Source: an uncultured Oscillibacter sp. (GTDB taxonomy: Bacteria; Bacillota; Clostridia; Oscillospirales; Oscillospiraceae). Taken from it: DNA of 23,194 bases. The notes below the pieces were generated by a model. The model saw only the letters and a program-made list of their open reading frames with translations, ran no database searches and was not told the origin of the DNA. The DNA lies in contig URXS01000022.1 in the NCBI GenBank assembly GCA_900551885.1, positions 1-23,194 of the forward strand. The letters run 5' to 3'. The number at the start of each line of letters is the position of its first letter. Position 1 is the stretch's first letter. Of the stretch, positions 6,938 to 14,912 are shown in pieces. Made by a program: the position numbers and the translations under genes.

Positions 6938-8062
6938 TTACTTTTTCAGTTCACCGGTGGCCAACTGGGTCAGATAGGCGTTGATGAACCCATCCAGATC
7001 GCCATCCATCACGCTGTCGATGTTGCCGGTCTCATAGCCGGTGCGGGTGTCCTTCACCATCTGATAGGGCATGAAAACGTAGGAGCGGATCTGGCTGCCC
7101 CACTCGATCTTCATCTGCACACCCTTAATGTCGGAAATTTTTTCCGCGTGCTGCTGAGCCTTCAGCTCCATCAGCTTGGCCCGCAACATCTTCATGCAGT
7201 TCTCCCGGTTCTGGACCTGGCTGCGCTCCTGCTGGCTGGCCACCACCACGCCGGTGGGCTTGTGGATCAGCCGCACGGCGGAGGAGGTCTTGTTGACGTG
7301 CTGGCCGCCGGCGCCGCTGGCCCGGTAGACCTGCATCTCAATGTCCTCCGGCCGGATCTCCACCGAGTTGTCGTCCTCGATCTCCGGCATGACCTCCACC
7401 GCGGCAAAGGAGGTCTGCCGGCGGGCGTTGGCGTCAAAGGGAGACACCCGCACCAGACGGTGGACGCCGTTCTCACTCTTCAGGAAGCCGTAGGCGTTCT
7501 CCCCCTCGATGGAGATGGTGGCAGACTTGATGCCGGCCTCGTCCCCCTCCTCGTAGTCCAGGGTCTTCCAGGCAAAGTCGTGGCGTTCCGCCCAGCGGGT
7601 ATACATCCGGTAGAGCATCTGGGCCCAGTCCTGGGCCTCGGTGCCACCGGCACCGGCGTGGAAGGTCAGAATAACGCTGTTGGCGTCATACTCTCCGGAC
7701 AACAGGGTAGTCAGCCGGGTCTCCTCCACCTTTTCCTCCAAAGTGGCATAGCCCTCTTTCAGCTCGGAGAGCAGCTCTTCGTCCTCCGCCTCCTGGCCCA
7801 TCTCACACAGGGCGGTCAGATCCTCCCACTCGCTCACCAGCTTCTTGTGGCGGGCGATCTTGTTCTGCAACTGCTTGAGCCGCTGCTGAACCTTCTGGGA
7901 CCGCTCCAGATCGTTCCAGAAGCCATCCTGGGCAGTCTCATCCTCCAGCTTGGCCGCCTCCGCCTGGGCGCCGTCCATATCCAGGGCGGCAGAGAGCTTG
8001 TCCAGTTCCGGCCCCAGCTCCCGCAATTTCTGCTTGTATTCGTCGTATTCGATCAAGGCCAT
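6938..8062 (-). CDS. prfB: Peptide chain release factor 2 (no programmed frameshift)
   Basis: A 374-residue class I release factor that recognises UGA and UAA stop codons. The anticodon-like SPF tripeptide is at residues 207-209 (RVSPFDANARRQTSF), which identifies RF2 rather than RF1, and the catalytic GGQ is at 252-254. The start at 8062 (MALIEYDEY) is preferred over the in-frame ATG at 8080, because GGAG stands 8 nt before 8062 and nothing resembling a ribosome site precedes 8080. Many bacteria have an in-frame UGA and +1 shift near codon 26. Here the aligned region (residues 24-30, SAALDMD) reads through with no UGA, so that autoregulation is absent. Confidence 0.97.
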   Translation of the reverse strand: MALIEYDEYKQKLRELGPELDKLSAALDMDGAQAEAAKLEDETAQDGFWNDLERSQKVQQRLKQLQNKIARHKKLVSEWEDLTALCEMGQEAEDEELLSELKEGYATLEEKVEETRLTTLLSGEYDANSVILTFHAGAGGTEAQDWAQMLYRMYTRWAERHDFAWKTLDYEEGDEAGIKSATISIEGENAYGFLKSENGVHRLVRVSPFDANARRQTSFAAVEVMPEIEDDNSVEIRPEDIEMQVYRASGAGGQHVNKTSSAVRLIHKPTGVVVASQQERSQVQNRENCMKMLRAKLMELKAQQHAEKISDIKGVQMKIEWGSQIRSYVFMPYQMVKDTRTGYETGNIDSVMDGDLDGFINAYLTQLATGELKK

Positions 8063-8100
8063 GACGATTTCTCCATCCATAGAATTTCATTAGCCATAGT

Positions 8101-8129
8101 ATTATATAGGAGGAAACAGAATTTGTAAA
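8101..8129 (-). promoter_or_regulatory. Sigma-A-type promoter of prfB
   Basis: Read on the minus strand: -35 TTTACA (8129-8124), 17-nt spacer, -10 TATAAT (8106-8101). It lies about 40 nt upstream of the chosen prfB start, leaving a short leader of roughly 30 nt. Confidence 0.8.
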
Positions 8130-8223
8130 GAAAAATGCGAAAAAAACCGGCGAATCTTCCCCTTGCGGACAGCCTTCAAAAATTTTTTTAAAAAAGGAGC
8201 ATTCGTTCACAATTTGTTCATGA

Positions 8224-8253
8224 TTGCAAGAGCGCTTTTCGATATGGTACAAG
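8224..8253 (+). promoter_or_regulatory. Candidate promoter of the large SLH protein gene
   Basis: TTGCAA (8224-8229), 18-nt spacer, and TACAAG (8248-8253) preceded by TG as in an extended -10. Both boxes are imperfect. The region 8107-8223 holds only AT-rich runs and no gene. Confidence 0.35.
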
Positions 8254-8305
8254 GAGAAGTAATAGGTTAACGTAAAATCCGTGTAATCAAATGGAGGGAT
8301 TCCAG

Positions 8306-11300
8306 ATGAAACGATTTTTCCGTACAAAACTGCCGGCAGTTCTGCTGGCCCTGACTCTGATGGTGAGTATGATCCCGATGGCGGGCGCTGCTGTCACCTG
8401 GACCGGCGGCAAAGCCGACTGCCCCCATACCTCCACCACCCTGTCGGTCTACTGGGAACCCACCTGTTCCAAGACCGGCATGCGGGTCTATACCTGCGAT
8501 ACCTGCGGGGCGGTGGGCGTTGAAAACGTCGCCACGCTACCGCACACGTTCTACAATTACACTTACAATGACACCTATCATTGGAGAGTCTGTTCCAAGT
8601 GCGGGGCAGAGGACCCCACCTCCCGGGGCACACATGTGGATGCAAACCGGGATGGCCGGTGTGATGTCTGCTCCATGACCATGCGCAGCAGTAGCAGCGG
8701 CAGCGCGGGCGATATCACCTACCAGGTATCTCCCGGCGGCCGGGTGAACCTGGATGAGGACGATTTTTATGCTTTCTTCAATAAGTACGCCTCCTCCGGC
8801 ACCCTGCGCTATGTGGAGTTCGACCGGCCCGATTCCTCTGCCTTCTCCGAGGGGACACTCTACTATGACTACGGTGGAAGGGATGAGACCTCCTTTACCC
8901 GGAGCTCCCTTGCCAGCGGCACCTTCTACTATGACAGCAGCTATGACGGGAAAAACGAAGAGTATGATCTGGATAACCTGACCTTCGTGGCCGGCAGAGA
9001 TTTCGAGGATGATGTGACACTATCCTTCCGGGCTTATTACAGCTCCAGCCGCTATGTGGATGGTACGGTGACCATCACCACCGGAAAATCCTCTTCCACC
9101 ACCTCCAACAATAAGGTGGTCTATGAGGTGGCGGCCGGCGGTCGGATCAATCTGGATGAGGACGACTTTTATAAATTCTTCGACAAGAACTCCTCCAGCG
9201 GGTCCTTGCGCTATGTGGAGTTCGACCGGCCTGACTCCTCCGCTTTCTCCGAAGGTACGCTCTACTATGACTACGGCGGAAAGAACGAGAAAATCCTGAC
9301 CAGGAGCAATCTGAACAGCTACACCTTCTACTACGACGGCTCCTATAATGAATACTATGGGGAGTACGACCTGGACGATCTGACCTTCGTGGCTGACAAG
9401 GATTTTGAGGACGATGTGACGTTGACCTTCCGGGCCTATTACAATTCCAGCCGCTATGTGGATGGCACTCTTGTCATCACCGCTGGCAAATCCAGCTCCG
9501 CCAAAGCAGACCTGACCTATGAGGTGGCGGCTGGCAGCCGGGTGAACCTGGACGAGGACGACTTCTATGATTTCTTCGACAAGAACTCCTCCAGCGGGTC
9601 CTTGCGCTATGTGGTCTTTGACCGCCCCGACTCCTCCGCTTTCTCCGAAGGTACGCTCTACTACGATTACGGTGGAAAGAACGAGAAAATCCTGACCAGA
9701 AGCAATCTAAGCAGCTACACCTTCTACTACGACGGCTCCTATGACGAATATTACGAGGAGTACGACCTGGACGATCTGACCTTCGTGGCCGATAAGGATT
9801 TTGAGGACGATGTGACATTGACCTTCCGGGCCTATTACAACTCCAGCCGCTATGTGGACGGCAAGCTGACCATTACCACCGGGAAGTCCAGCTCTGCCAA
9901 GGCGGACTTCACCTATGAGGTGGAGGCCGGCGGCCGGGTGAACCTGGATGAGGATGACTTTTATAAATTCTTTGACAAAAACTCCACCGGTTCTCTGCGC
10001 TATGTGGTCTTCGACCGGCCCGACTCTTCCGCCTTCGCCCAGGGCACGCTCTACTACGATTACGGCGGCAAGAACGAAAAGACCCTGACCAGAAGCAACC
10101 TGAGCAGCTACACCTTCTATTACGACGGCTCCTATGACGAATACTACGAGGAGTATGACCTGGATGATCTGACCTTCGTGGCCGACCGGAACTTCAAGGA
10201 TGACGTGACGCTGACCTTCCGGGCCTATTACAATTCCAGCCGCTATGTGGATGGCAAGCTGACCATTACTGCCGGCAAGTCCACCAGCTCCTCCATCGTC
10301 TCCGGCGAGATCCGCTACGCCACCACTTACGGCTCCAAGGTCCAGATCAACGCCAACGACATCGCCCGGTACTTCAGCAAGAGCAACCCCGGCTACACGC
10401 TGCAATACGTGACTCTGGGCGGGGCGCCTACCACCGGTAGCCTGTACTACAACTATTACGGCGCCAGCAAGTACGGCATCTCTACCAGCCTGCGGCTGTC
10501 CTCTTCCAACTACAACAGCCAGGTGCTCTATTTCAGCCCTGTCTCCACAGCCCAGTACGCACTGACGGAGCTGACCTACGTGCCTGCCGGCAACAACTAC
10601 TGCGATGTCATTCCCTTTACCGCCTATGGCAGCGGCTCCCGCTCCGTCAGCGGCAACATCCTGATCAGTGTCAACTCCACCACCGTGTCGGAGGTCTACG
10701 GGGTGACCCAGCGGAACTCCGCCGTGTCCTTCCCGGCCAGCGCCATTTACAGCGCGGTTTCCTCCGCCAGTGGCGTGGCCCTGAACAGTATCCAGCTCTT
10801 GTCCCTGCCTGCAGCCTCTCAGGGCACCGTGTATGTAGGCTCCGGCTCCGTCCGGGCCACCAGCAATGCCCTTTATACCTATGGCTCCGGTACCCAGCAG
10901 ATCAGCCAGCTCCGGTTCGTGCCCAACTCCACCTTTACCGGCTCCGTGCAGATCCCCTATGTGGCTTACAACAGCAGCGGCACGGCTTTCGCCACAGGCT
11001 TGTTCTCCCTGGGCGTCCTCAATACCGCCAAGAGCTTTAAGGACGTGTCCACCTCCACCTGGTGCTATAAGTACGTGGTGGAGCTCAGCGACGCCAACGT
11101 CATCGACGGCTATGCCGACGGCTCCTTCAAGCCGGATAATACCGTCACCTACGGCGCGGCATTGAAGCTGATCATGCTGGCCGCCGGCTACCCCGAGCAG
11201 CCCGCCGTGAATTCCAACGTGTTCAGTGGCTATCTGGCCAAGGCCCAGGCTGACGGCATCATCACCCGCAGCGACGTGAATCTGAGCAAGCCCATCACCC

Positions 11301-11530
11301 GGCAGCAGGTGGCCCAGATCGCCGCCGGCGCCATGAAGCTGGATACCTCCAACCTCTCCAGCGTGCAGCCCTTTACCGACACCACGGATGCCTCCGTGCG
11401 GGCCCTGAATGCCGCCGGCATCGTGGAGGGCTATTTCAGCAACGGTACCAGCACCTACCGGCCCAACAACACCCTGACCCGTGGCCAGCTCTCCGCCATT
11501 GTCTGGCGTATGGAGCAGTACGGCAAATAA
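8306..11530 (+). CDS. Secreted S-layer-homology (SLH) protein with tandem cadherin-like repeats
   Basis: A 1074-residue exported surface protein. The start at 8306 is chosen over the ATG at 8291 because GGAGGG within that upstream stretch serves as ribosome site and the product then begins with a clean signal peptide, cleaved near residue 28 (AGA-A). Residues about 39-125 form a Cys/His-rich module with CxxC pairs (CDTCG, CSKCG, CDVC), possibly zinc-binding. Residues about 136-667 are four nearly identical repeats of 132-134 residues with the cores GTLYYDYGG and LTFVA...DVTLTFRAYY. Two diverged copies follow to about 908. The pattern resembles tandem-95/cadherin-like beta domains. Residues about 909-1074 hold SLH motifs (SFKDVSTSTWCYKYV, then a degenerate middle copy, then PFTDTTDASVRALNAAG) that should bind secondary cell-wall polymer. 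It is likely an adhesin or S-layer component; the ligand is unknown. Confidence 0.9.
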   Translation: MKRFFRTKLPAVLLALTLMVSMIPMAGAAVTWTGGKADCPHTSTTLSVYWEPTCSKTGMRVYTCDTCGAVGVENVATLPHTFYNYTYNDTYHWRVCSKCGAEDPTSRGTHVDANRDGRCDVCSMTMRSSSSGSAGDITYQVSPGGRVNLDEDDFYAFFNKYASSGTLRYVEFDRPDSSAFSEGTLYYDYGGRDETSFTRSSLASGTFYYDSSYDGKNEEYDLDNLTFVAGRDFEDDVTLSFRAYYSSSRYVDGTVTITTGKSSSTTSNNKVVYEVAAGGRINLDEDDFYKFFDKNSSSGSLRYVEFDRPDSSAFSEGTLYYDYGGKNEKILTRSNLNSYTFYYDGSYNEYYGEYDLDDLTFVADKDFEDDVTLTFRAYYNSSRYVDGTLVITAGKSSSAKADLTYEVAAGSRVNLDEDDFYDFFDKNSSSGSLRYVVFDRPDSSAFSEGTLYYDYGGKNEKILTRSNLSSYTFYYDGSYDEYYEEYDLDDLTFVADKDFEDDVTLTFRAYYNSSRYVDGKLTITTGKSSSAKADFTYEVEAGGRVNLDEDDFYKFFDKNSTGSLRYVVFDRPDSSAFAQGTLYYDYGGKNEKTLTRSNLSSYTFYYDGSYDEYYEEYDLDDLTFVADRNFKDDVTLTFRAYYNSSRYVDGKLTITAGKSTSSSIVSGEIRYATTYGSKVQINANDIARYFSKSNPGYTLQYVTLGGAPTTGSLYYNYYGASKYGISTSLRLSSSNYNSQVLYFSPVSTAQYALTELTYVPAGNNYCDVIPFTAYGSGSRSVSGNILISVNSTTVSEVYGVTQRNSAVSFPASAIYSAVSSASGVALNSIQLLSLPAASQGTVYVGSGSVRATSNALYTYGSGTQQISQLRFVPNSTFTGSVQIPYVAYNSSGTAFATGLFSLGVLNTAKSFKDVSTSTWCYKYVVELSDANVIDGYADGSFKPDNTVTYGAALKLIMLAAGYPEQPAVNSNVFSGYLAKAQADGIITRSDVNLSKPITRQQVAQIAAGAMKLDTSNLSSVQPFTDTTDASVRALNAAGIVEGYFSNGTSTYRPNNTLTRGQLSAIVWRMEQYGK
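8711..10306 (+). repeat. Four near-identical in-frame tandem repeats of about 396-402 nt
   Basis: The units start at about 8711, 9113, 9509 and 9905, spaced 402, 396 and 396 nt at the conserved Tyr codon. Units 2, 3 and 4 share long identical stretches at DNA level, for example around the codons for GTLYYDYGGKNEK and YNSSRYVDG. The first unit is more diverged, and two further copies (from about 10307 and 10679) are recognisable only as protein. This indicates recent duplication or gene conversion inside the gene. Confidence 0.88.
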
Positions 11531-11545
11531 TCCCCCCTGAAACGC

Positions 11546-11585
11546 AAGCCAGGGCGCGCCTGATGGCGCGCCCTGGCTTTTCTCC
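11546..11585 (+). terminator. Rho-independent terminator after the SLH gene
   Basis: The arms 11546-11560 and 11565-11579 form a perfect GC-rich stem with a TGAT loop, followed by TTTTCTCCC. It begins 15 nt after the stop codon. Confidence 0.9.
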
Positions 11586-11645
11586 CTTATCCGCAGCCGT
11601 CTGCCCCGGTCCTGTCCGGCGGTCTGGAGCCTCACGGCATCTGTC

Positions 11646-11685
11646 CATAAAAAGGACCACACCCGAGGGTGTGGTCCTTTTTATG
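11646..11685 (-). terminator. Rho-independent terminator of the tRNA-Gly transcript
   Basis: An 18-bp perfect stem (11646-11663 with 11668-11685) and a 4-nt loop, starting directly at the encoded CCA end. On the minus strand the 3' arm ends in CCTTTTTAT, giving the T-run. Confidence 0.85.
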
Positions 11686-11757
11686 GAGCGGCTGATGGGA
11701 GTCGAACCCACCTATGCAGCTTGGGAAGCTGCCGTTCTACCGATGAACTACAGCCGC
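11684..11757 (-). tRNA. tRNA-Gly (anticodon CCC)
   Basis: A 74-nt gene with encoded CCA. Acceptor arms GCGGCTG and CAGCCGC pair fully. The D-stem is GTTC/GAAC, the anticodon stem GCAGC/GCTGC with loop TTCCCAA (anticodon CCC, reads GGG), and the T-arm has GTTCGACT flanked by GTGGG/CCCAT. It is a single isolated tRNA between the SLH gene and dacF. Confidence 0.96.
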
Positions 11758-11765
11758 GGGTCTGA

Positions 11766-11792
11766 AGTGTATGATACCACACCCACTGTCAA
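11766..11792 (-). promoter_or_regulatory. Candidate promoter of tRNA-Gly
   Basis: On the minus strand a consensus -35 TTGACA (11792-11787), a 15-nt spacer and TACACT (11771-11766), ending 9 nt before the mature tRNA 5' end. The spacer is shorter than ideal. Confidence 0.55.
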
Positions 11793-11874
11793 AATGCAAC
11801 CCGAAAATTGACGGCCCGTCATGAATGTCCCCGTCCCCTCATAGAGTGTAGCAACGTTGCAAAGGGGGATGGAC

Positions 11875-12996
11875 ATGAAACGATTTGTCACGCTGCTGTG
11901 CGCGGTGCTGATTCTGACCACCGGCGCCGGTGCTCTGGAGGTGGAGGCGCCCTCGGCGCTGCTGATGGAGAAGGAGACCGGCACGGTGCTCTTCGCCAAG
12001 GACGAGCACGCCAAGCTGGAGCCCGCCAGCGTCACCAAGGTGATGACGCTGCTGCTGGTCATGGAGGCCATCGACGCCGGGACCCTTCACTACGACGACA
12101 TCGTCACCGCCTCCGCCCACGCCTGTTCCATGGGCGGCAGCCAGATCTGGCTGGAGGAAAATGAGCAGATGAGCGTGTCCGACATGCTCAAGGCGGTATG
12201 CGTGGTGTCCGCCAACGACTGCGCTGTAGCCCTGGCCGAGGCCGTGGCAGGCAGCGAGGAGGCCTTTGTGGACCGGATGAACCAGCGGGCGGCGGAGCTG
12301 GGCATGGCGGATACCACCTTCAAAAACGCCACGGGCCTGCCCGCCGAGGGCCATGTCACCTCCGCCTATGACATCGCCCTGATGAGCCGGGAGCTGATTT
12401 TGAATCACCCGGACATTCGCCAGTACACCACCATCTGGATGGACTCTCTTCGGAACGGGGCGTCCTCCCTGGTGAACACCAACCGGCTGATCCGCTTTTA
12501 CGAGGGCGCCACAGGCCTGAAAACCGGCTCCACCGACAGCGCCCTGTACTGTCTCTCCGCCACGGCGGAGCGGGACGGCATGGAGCTGATCGCGGTGATC
12601 ATGAAGGGCTCCACCTCCGCCCAGCGATTCGAGGACGCCCAGGCCCTGCTGAACTACGGCTTTGCCACCTACGCCCTGGCCTCCGTAGCACCCCAGACGC
12701 CTCTGGCGCCGGTGCCGGTGTCTCTGGGCACTCAGGCCACCGTTCAGCCGGTGCTGGGGGAGGGGGACCACCTGCTGGTGGAAAAGACCCAGGCCGGGAA
12801 TCTGACCCAGACGGTGGAACTGGCGGAATCGGTGGAGGCGCCGGTGGCCGTGGGGGACCAGTTGGGGACCCTGACCGTCACCTGCGGAGAGGAGGCCATC
12901 GCCCAGATCCCCATCCTGGCAGGGGAGGAGATCCCCCGGATCACTTTCGGCCAGATGCTGCTGCGGATGCTGCGGATGGCGTTGCTGTCCGCCTGA
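11875..12996 (+). CDS. dacF: D-alanyl-D-alanine carboxypeptidase (DacF-like, low-molecular-weight PBP)
   Basis: A 373-residue S11-family penicillin-binding protein that trims the terminal D-alanine from peptidoglycan stem peptides outside the membrane. A signal peptide (MKRFVTLLCAVLILTTGAGA) leads to the domain. The three active-site motifs are present: SVTK (S52-K55, nucleophile and base), SAN (S112-N114) and KTG (K216-G218). A beta-rich C-terminal domain follows, and the last residues (ITFGQMLLRMLRMALL) can form the amphipathic membrane anchor. The start at 11875 is favoured over the ATG at 11869 because the AAAGGGGG site ends directly against the latter. In Bacillus, dacF belongs to a sporulation operon with spoIIA; here it stands alone, so a vegetative DacA-like role is equally possible. 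Confidence 0.92.
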   Translation: MKRFVTLLCAVLILTTGAGALEVEAPSALLMEKETGTVLFAKDEHAKLEPASVTKVMTLLLVMEAIDAGTLHYDDIVTASAHACSMGGSQIWLEENEQMSVSDMLKAVCVVSANDCAVALAEAVAGSEEAFVDRMNQRAAELGMADTTFKNATGLPAEGHVTSAYDIALMSRELILNHPDIRQYTTIWMDSLRNGASSLVNTNRLIRFYEGATGLKTGSTDSALYCLSATAERDGMELIAVIMKGSTSAQRFEDAQALLNYGFATYALASVAPQTPLAPVPVSLGTQATVQPVLGEGDHLLVEKTQAGNLTQTVELAESVEAPVAVGDQLGTLTVTCGEEAIAQIPILAGEEIPRITFGQMLLRMLRMALLSA

Positions 12997-13027
12997 GACG
13001 GGGAACGGCACCGTCCGACGTTTTTCT
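12997..13027 (+). terminator. Probable terminator after dacF
   Basis: A short stem (GACGG 12997-13001 with CCGTC 13011-13015) is followed after five bases by TTTTTCTCTT. The stem is weak, but it lies directly between the dacF stop and the pgi promoter. Confidence 0.5.
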
Positions 13028-13028
13028 C

Positions 13029-13057
13029 TTGTGTCGGAGGTGGTGGGGTGGTATAAT
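13029..13057 (+). promoter_or_regulatory. Sigma-A-type promoter of pgi
   Basis: TTGTGT (13029-13034), 17-nt spacer and a perfect TATAAT (13052-13057) preceded by TGG, an extended -10. The leader to the pgi start is about 95 nt. Confidence 0.82.
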
Positions 13058-13081
13058 TTAGAAGCAAAGTGACATGACCGA

Positions 13082-13116
13082 CCGGCGGGGGTAAAATTCC
13101 TCTTCTTACCAGCCGG
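13082..13116 (+). other. Hairpin in the pgi leader
   Basis: CCGGC (13082-13086) pairs with GCCGG (13112-13116), and inside it GGTAA (13090-13094) pairs with TTACC (13106-13110). It lies between promoter and start codon. No T-run follows. I do not recognise a known riboswitch. Confidence 0.35.
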
Positions 13117-13159
13117 CGGCGCCTGTTGCGGCGTCATTACGAAAGAGAGGACCATTGCC

Positions 13160-14494
13160 ATGCTGGATGTGAAGTTGTTTCAAATGCAAACCTTTTTGCC
13201 CCTTCCCTATGAGGAGGCCCTGCTGCCCCGCCTGAAGCGGGCCCATGAGAAGCTGCAAAACGGCTCTGGTGCCGGTGGAGAATTCACCGGTTGGGTCCAT
13301 CTGCCCCGGGACTATGACCGGGAGGAATTCGCCCGCATCCAGGCCGCCGCCGCCCGCATCCAGGGCAATTCCCAGGCCCTGGTGGTCATCGGCATCGGCG
13401 GGTCCTATCTGGGCGCCCGGGGCGTCATCGACTGCCTGTGCTCCCCCAACTACAACCTGAAAAAGAAGAGCACCCCCAATGTCTACTTCGTGGGCAACGG
13501 CCTCAGCTCCGACGCCATGGGCGAGGTGCTGGACCTGCTGGAGGGCGTGGACTTCTCTGTCAACGTCATCTCCAAGTCCGGCACCACCACCGAGCCCGCC
13601 GTGGCCTTCCGCTTCTTCCGGGCCGCTCTGGAGGAGCGGTACGGCAAGGAGGGCGCCCGGCAGCGGATCTACGCCACCACCGACAAACACCGTGGCGCCC
13701 TGAAGTCCCTGGCGGACGCCGAGGGCTGGGAGACCTTCGTGGTGCCCGACGAGGTGGGCGGCCGGTACAGCGTGCTGACCGCCGTGGGTCTGCTGCCCAT
13801 TGCCGTGGCGGGTGTGGACATTGAGGCGCTGATGGCCGGTGCCGCCCGGATGATGGAGGTGTGCGCCGATCCCTCCTATCAATGCCCGGCGTGGCAATAC
13901 GCCGCCATCCGGTACGAGCTGTACCGCTCCGGCCGCTCCATCGAGCTGCTGGCCTGCTATGACCCCGCCTTCCGCTTTATGGCGGAGTGGTGGAAGCAGC
14001 TCTTCGGCGAGAGCGAGGGCAAGGATGGCAAGGGCCTGTTCCCGGCCAGCGTGGAATTCACCGCGGACCTGCACTCCATGGGCCAGTACATACAACAGGG
14101 CAGACGGCTGATGTTTGAGACCGTGGTGCGTCTGGGCGCCTCCCAGCGCCAGATGACCGTGCCGGCGGACCAGCAGGACGGCGATGGCCTGAACTTCCTG
14201 GCCGGCAAGTCCATGGACTTCATCCGGGACCGGGCCATGGAGGGCACCCTGCTGGCCCACACCGAGGGCGGCGTGCCCAACGTGATCGTGGAGGCCGGCG
14301 GCCGCACCGCCGGTGACCTGGGCGAGCTGATCTATTTCTTTGAATACGCCTGCGGCCTGTCCGGCTATCTGCTGGACGTGAATCCCTTTGACCAGCCCGG
14401 CGTGGAGGCCTACAAAAAGAACATGTTCGCCCTGCTGGGCAAGCCTGGTTACGAGGACCGCCGGGCTGAGTTGGAATCCAAGCTGGGCAAATAA
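13160..14494 (+). CDS. pgi: Glucose-6-phosphate isomerase
   Basis: A 444-residue glycolytic enzyme interconverting glucose 6-phosphate and fructose 6-phosphate in the cytoplasm, of the short bacterial type (about 450 residues) found in Firmicutes. The phosphate- and sugar-binding motifs GIGGSYLGAR (near residue 78) and SKSGTTTEP (near 138) are intact, as are VGGRYSVLTAVGLLP and the C-terminal signature YLLDVNPFDQPGVEAYKKNMFALLGKPG containing the catalytic lysine. GAGAGGA precedes the start. It has its own promoter and terminator, so it is monocistronic. Confidence 0.98.
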   Translation: MLDVKLFQMQTFLPLPYEEALLPRLKRAHEKLQNGSGAGGEFTGWVHLPRDYDREEFARIQAAAARIQGNSQALVVIGIGGSYLGARGVIDCLCSPNYNLKKKSTPNVYFVGNGLSSDAMGEVLDLLEGVDFSVNVISKSGTTTEPAVAFRFFRAALEERYGKEGARQRIYATTDKHRGALKSLADAEGWETFVVPDEVGGRYSVLTAVGLLPIAVAGVDIEALMAGAARMMEVCADPSYQCPAWQYAAIRYELYRSGRSIELLACYDPAFRFMAEWWKQLFGESEGKDGKGLFPASVEFTADLHSMGQYIQQGRRLMFETVVRLGASQRQMTVPADQQDGDGLNFLAGKSMDFIRDRAMEGTLLAHTEGGVPNVIVEAGGRTAGDLGELIYFFEYACGLSGYLLDVNPFDQPGVEAYKKNMFALLGKPGYEDRRAELESKLGK

Positions 14495-14519
14495 CAGACA
14501 TTCTGCGCCCGGAGGCGCC

Positions 14520-14563
14520 GCTCAGCCTGGCGAAAGCTCCTTTCGCCAGGCTGAGCAGGTTTT
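14520..14563 (+). terminator. Rho-independent terminator after pgi
   Basis: A perfect 16-bp stem (14520-14535 with 14541-14556) with a 5-nt loop, followed by AGGTTTTGAG. The T-run is short. From 14564 to 14826 I see no gene or recognisable element. Confidence 0.75.
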
Positions 14564-14826
14564 GAGAGGTTTATCCCCATCCGGAAAATATGCGGAAACA
14601 ACGCCAAAGCGGTCTTTCTGCCCGGAGCGCACTGCCCTGCGTCCAGAACTGCCGCGACAGCCTTGTGCCGATACGGTCAGACGCGCCTGCGAAAGCCACC
14701 CCCGTGGCGGCGGTTTTCCATGGTATTTCAGTTTTTCCGCTGGCCGGGCAAATCCGGTACCGATTCCAGAAATTACGGTTTCATCGTCTGGATTTTGTAA
14801 ACAAAGTTTTTCTTTCAGTTTTTCCA

Positions 14827-14855
14827 TTGTATTTTACCGGATCTTATGCTATGCT
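14827..14855 (+). promoter_or_regulatory. Candidate promoter of the small P-loop gene
   Basis: TTGTAT (14827-14832), 17-nt spacer and TATGCT (14850-14855), in an AT-rich stretch about 58 nt before the start codon. The boxes are imperfect but the spacing is ideal. Confidence 0.55.
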
Positions 14856-14912
14856 GAACATAACAGCAAACCGTTTTCCCCCGGCAATTCTATTTGACAG
14901 GAGTGATTTGAT

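Noticed and set aside
5379..6977. 532-codon plus-strand frame opposite the MATE gene
   Set aside because: Composition (many His, Gln, Gly, Asp) mirrors the antisense of a membrane protein; the MATE frame has conserved motifs.
8063..8080. Upstream ATG of prfB at 8080 as start
   Set aside because: No ribosome site precedes it, and the GGAG needed for the ATG at 8062 lies inside this stretch.
8711..10306. Possible CRISPR-like or non-coding repeat array
   Set aside because: The units are about 400 nt, directly adjacent and in frame within one protein; there are no spacers or cas genes.
9707..11662. 651-codon open frame on the minus strand opposite the SLH gene
   Set aside because: It is antisense to a clear secreted repeat protein, has a glycine/valine/histidine-rich composition typical of GC-rich shadow frames, and no ribosome site or known domain.
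11684..11757. tRNA gene as a possible integration site
   Set aside because: No integrase, no duplicated tRNA 3' end and no shift in composition were seen next to it.
11851..11860. GCAACGTTGC palindrome before dacF as an operator
   Set aside because: Only 10 bp without flanking symmetry or a supporting promoter nearby; it could easily occur by chance.
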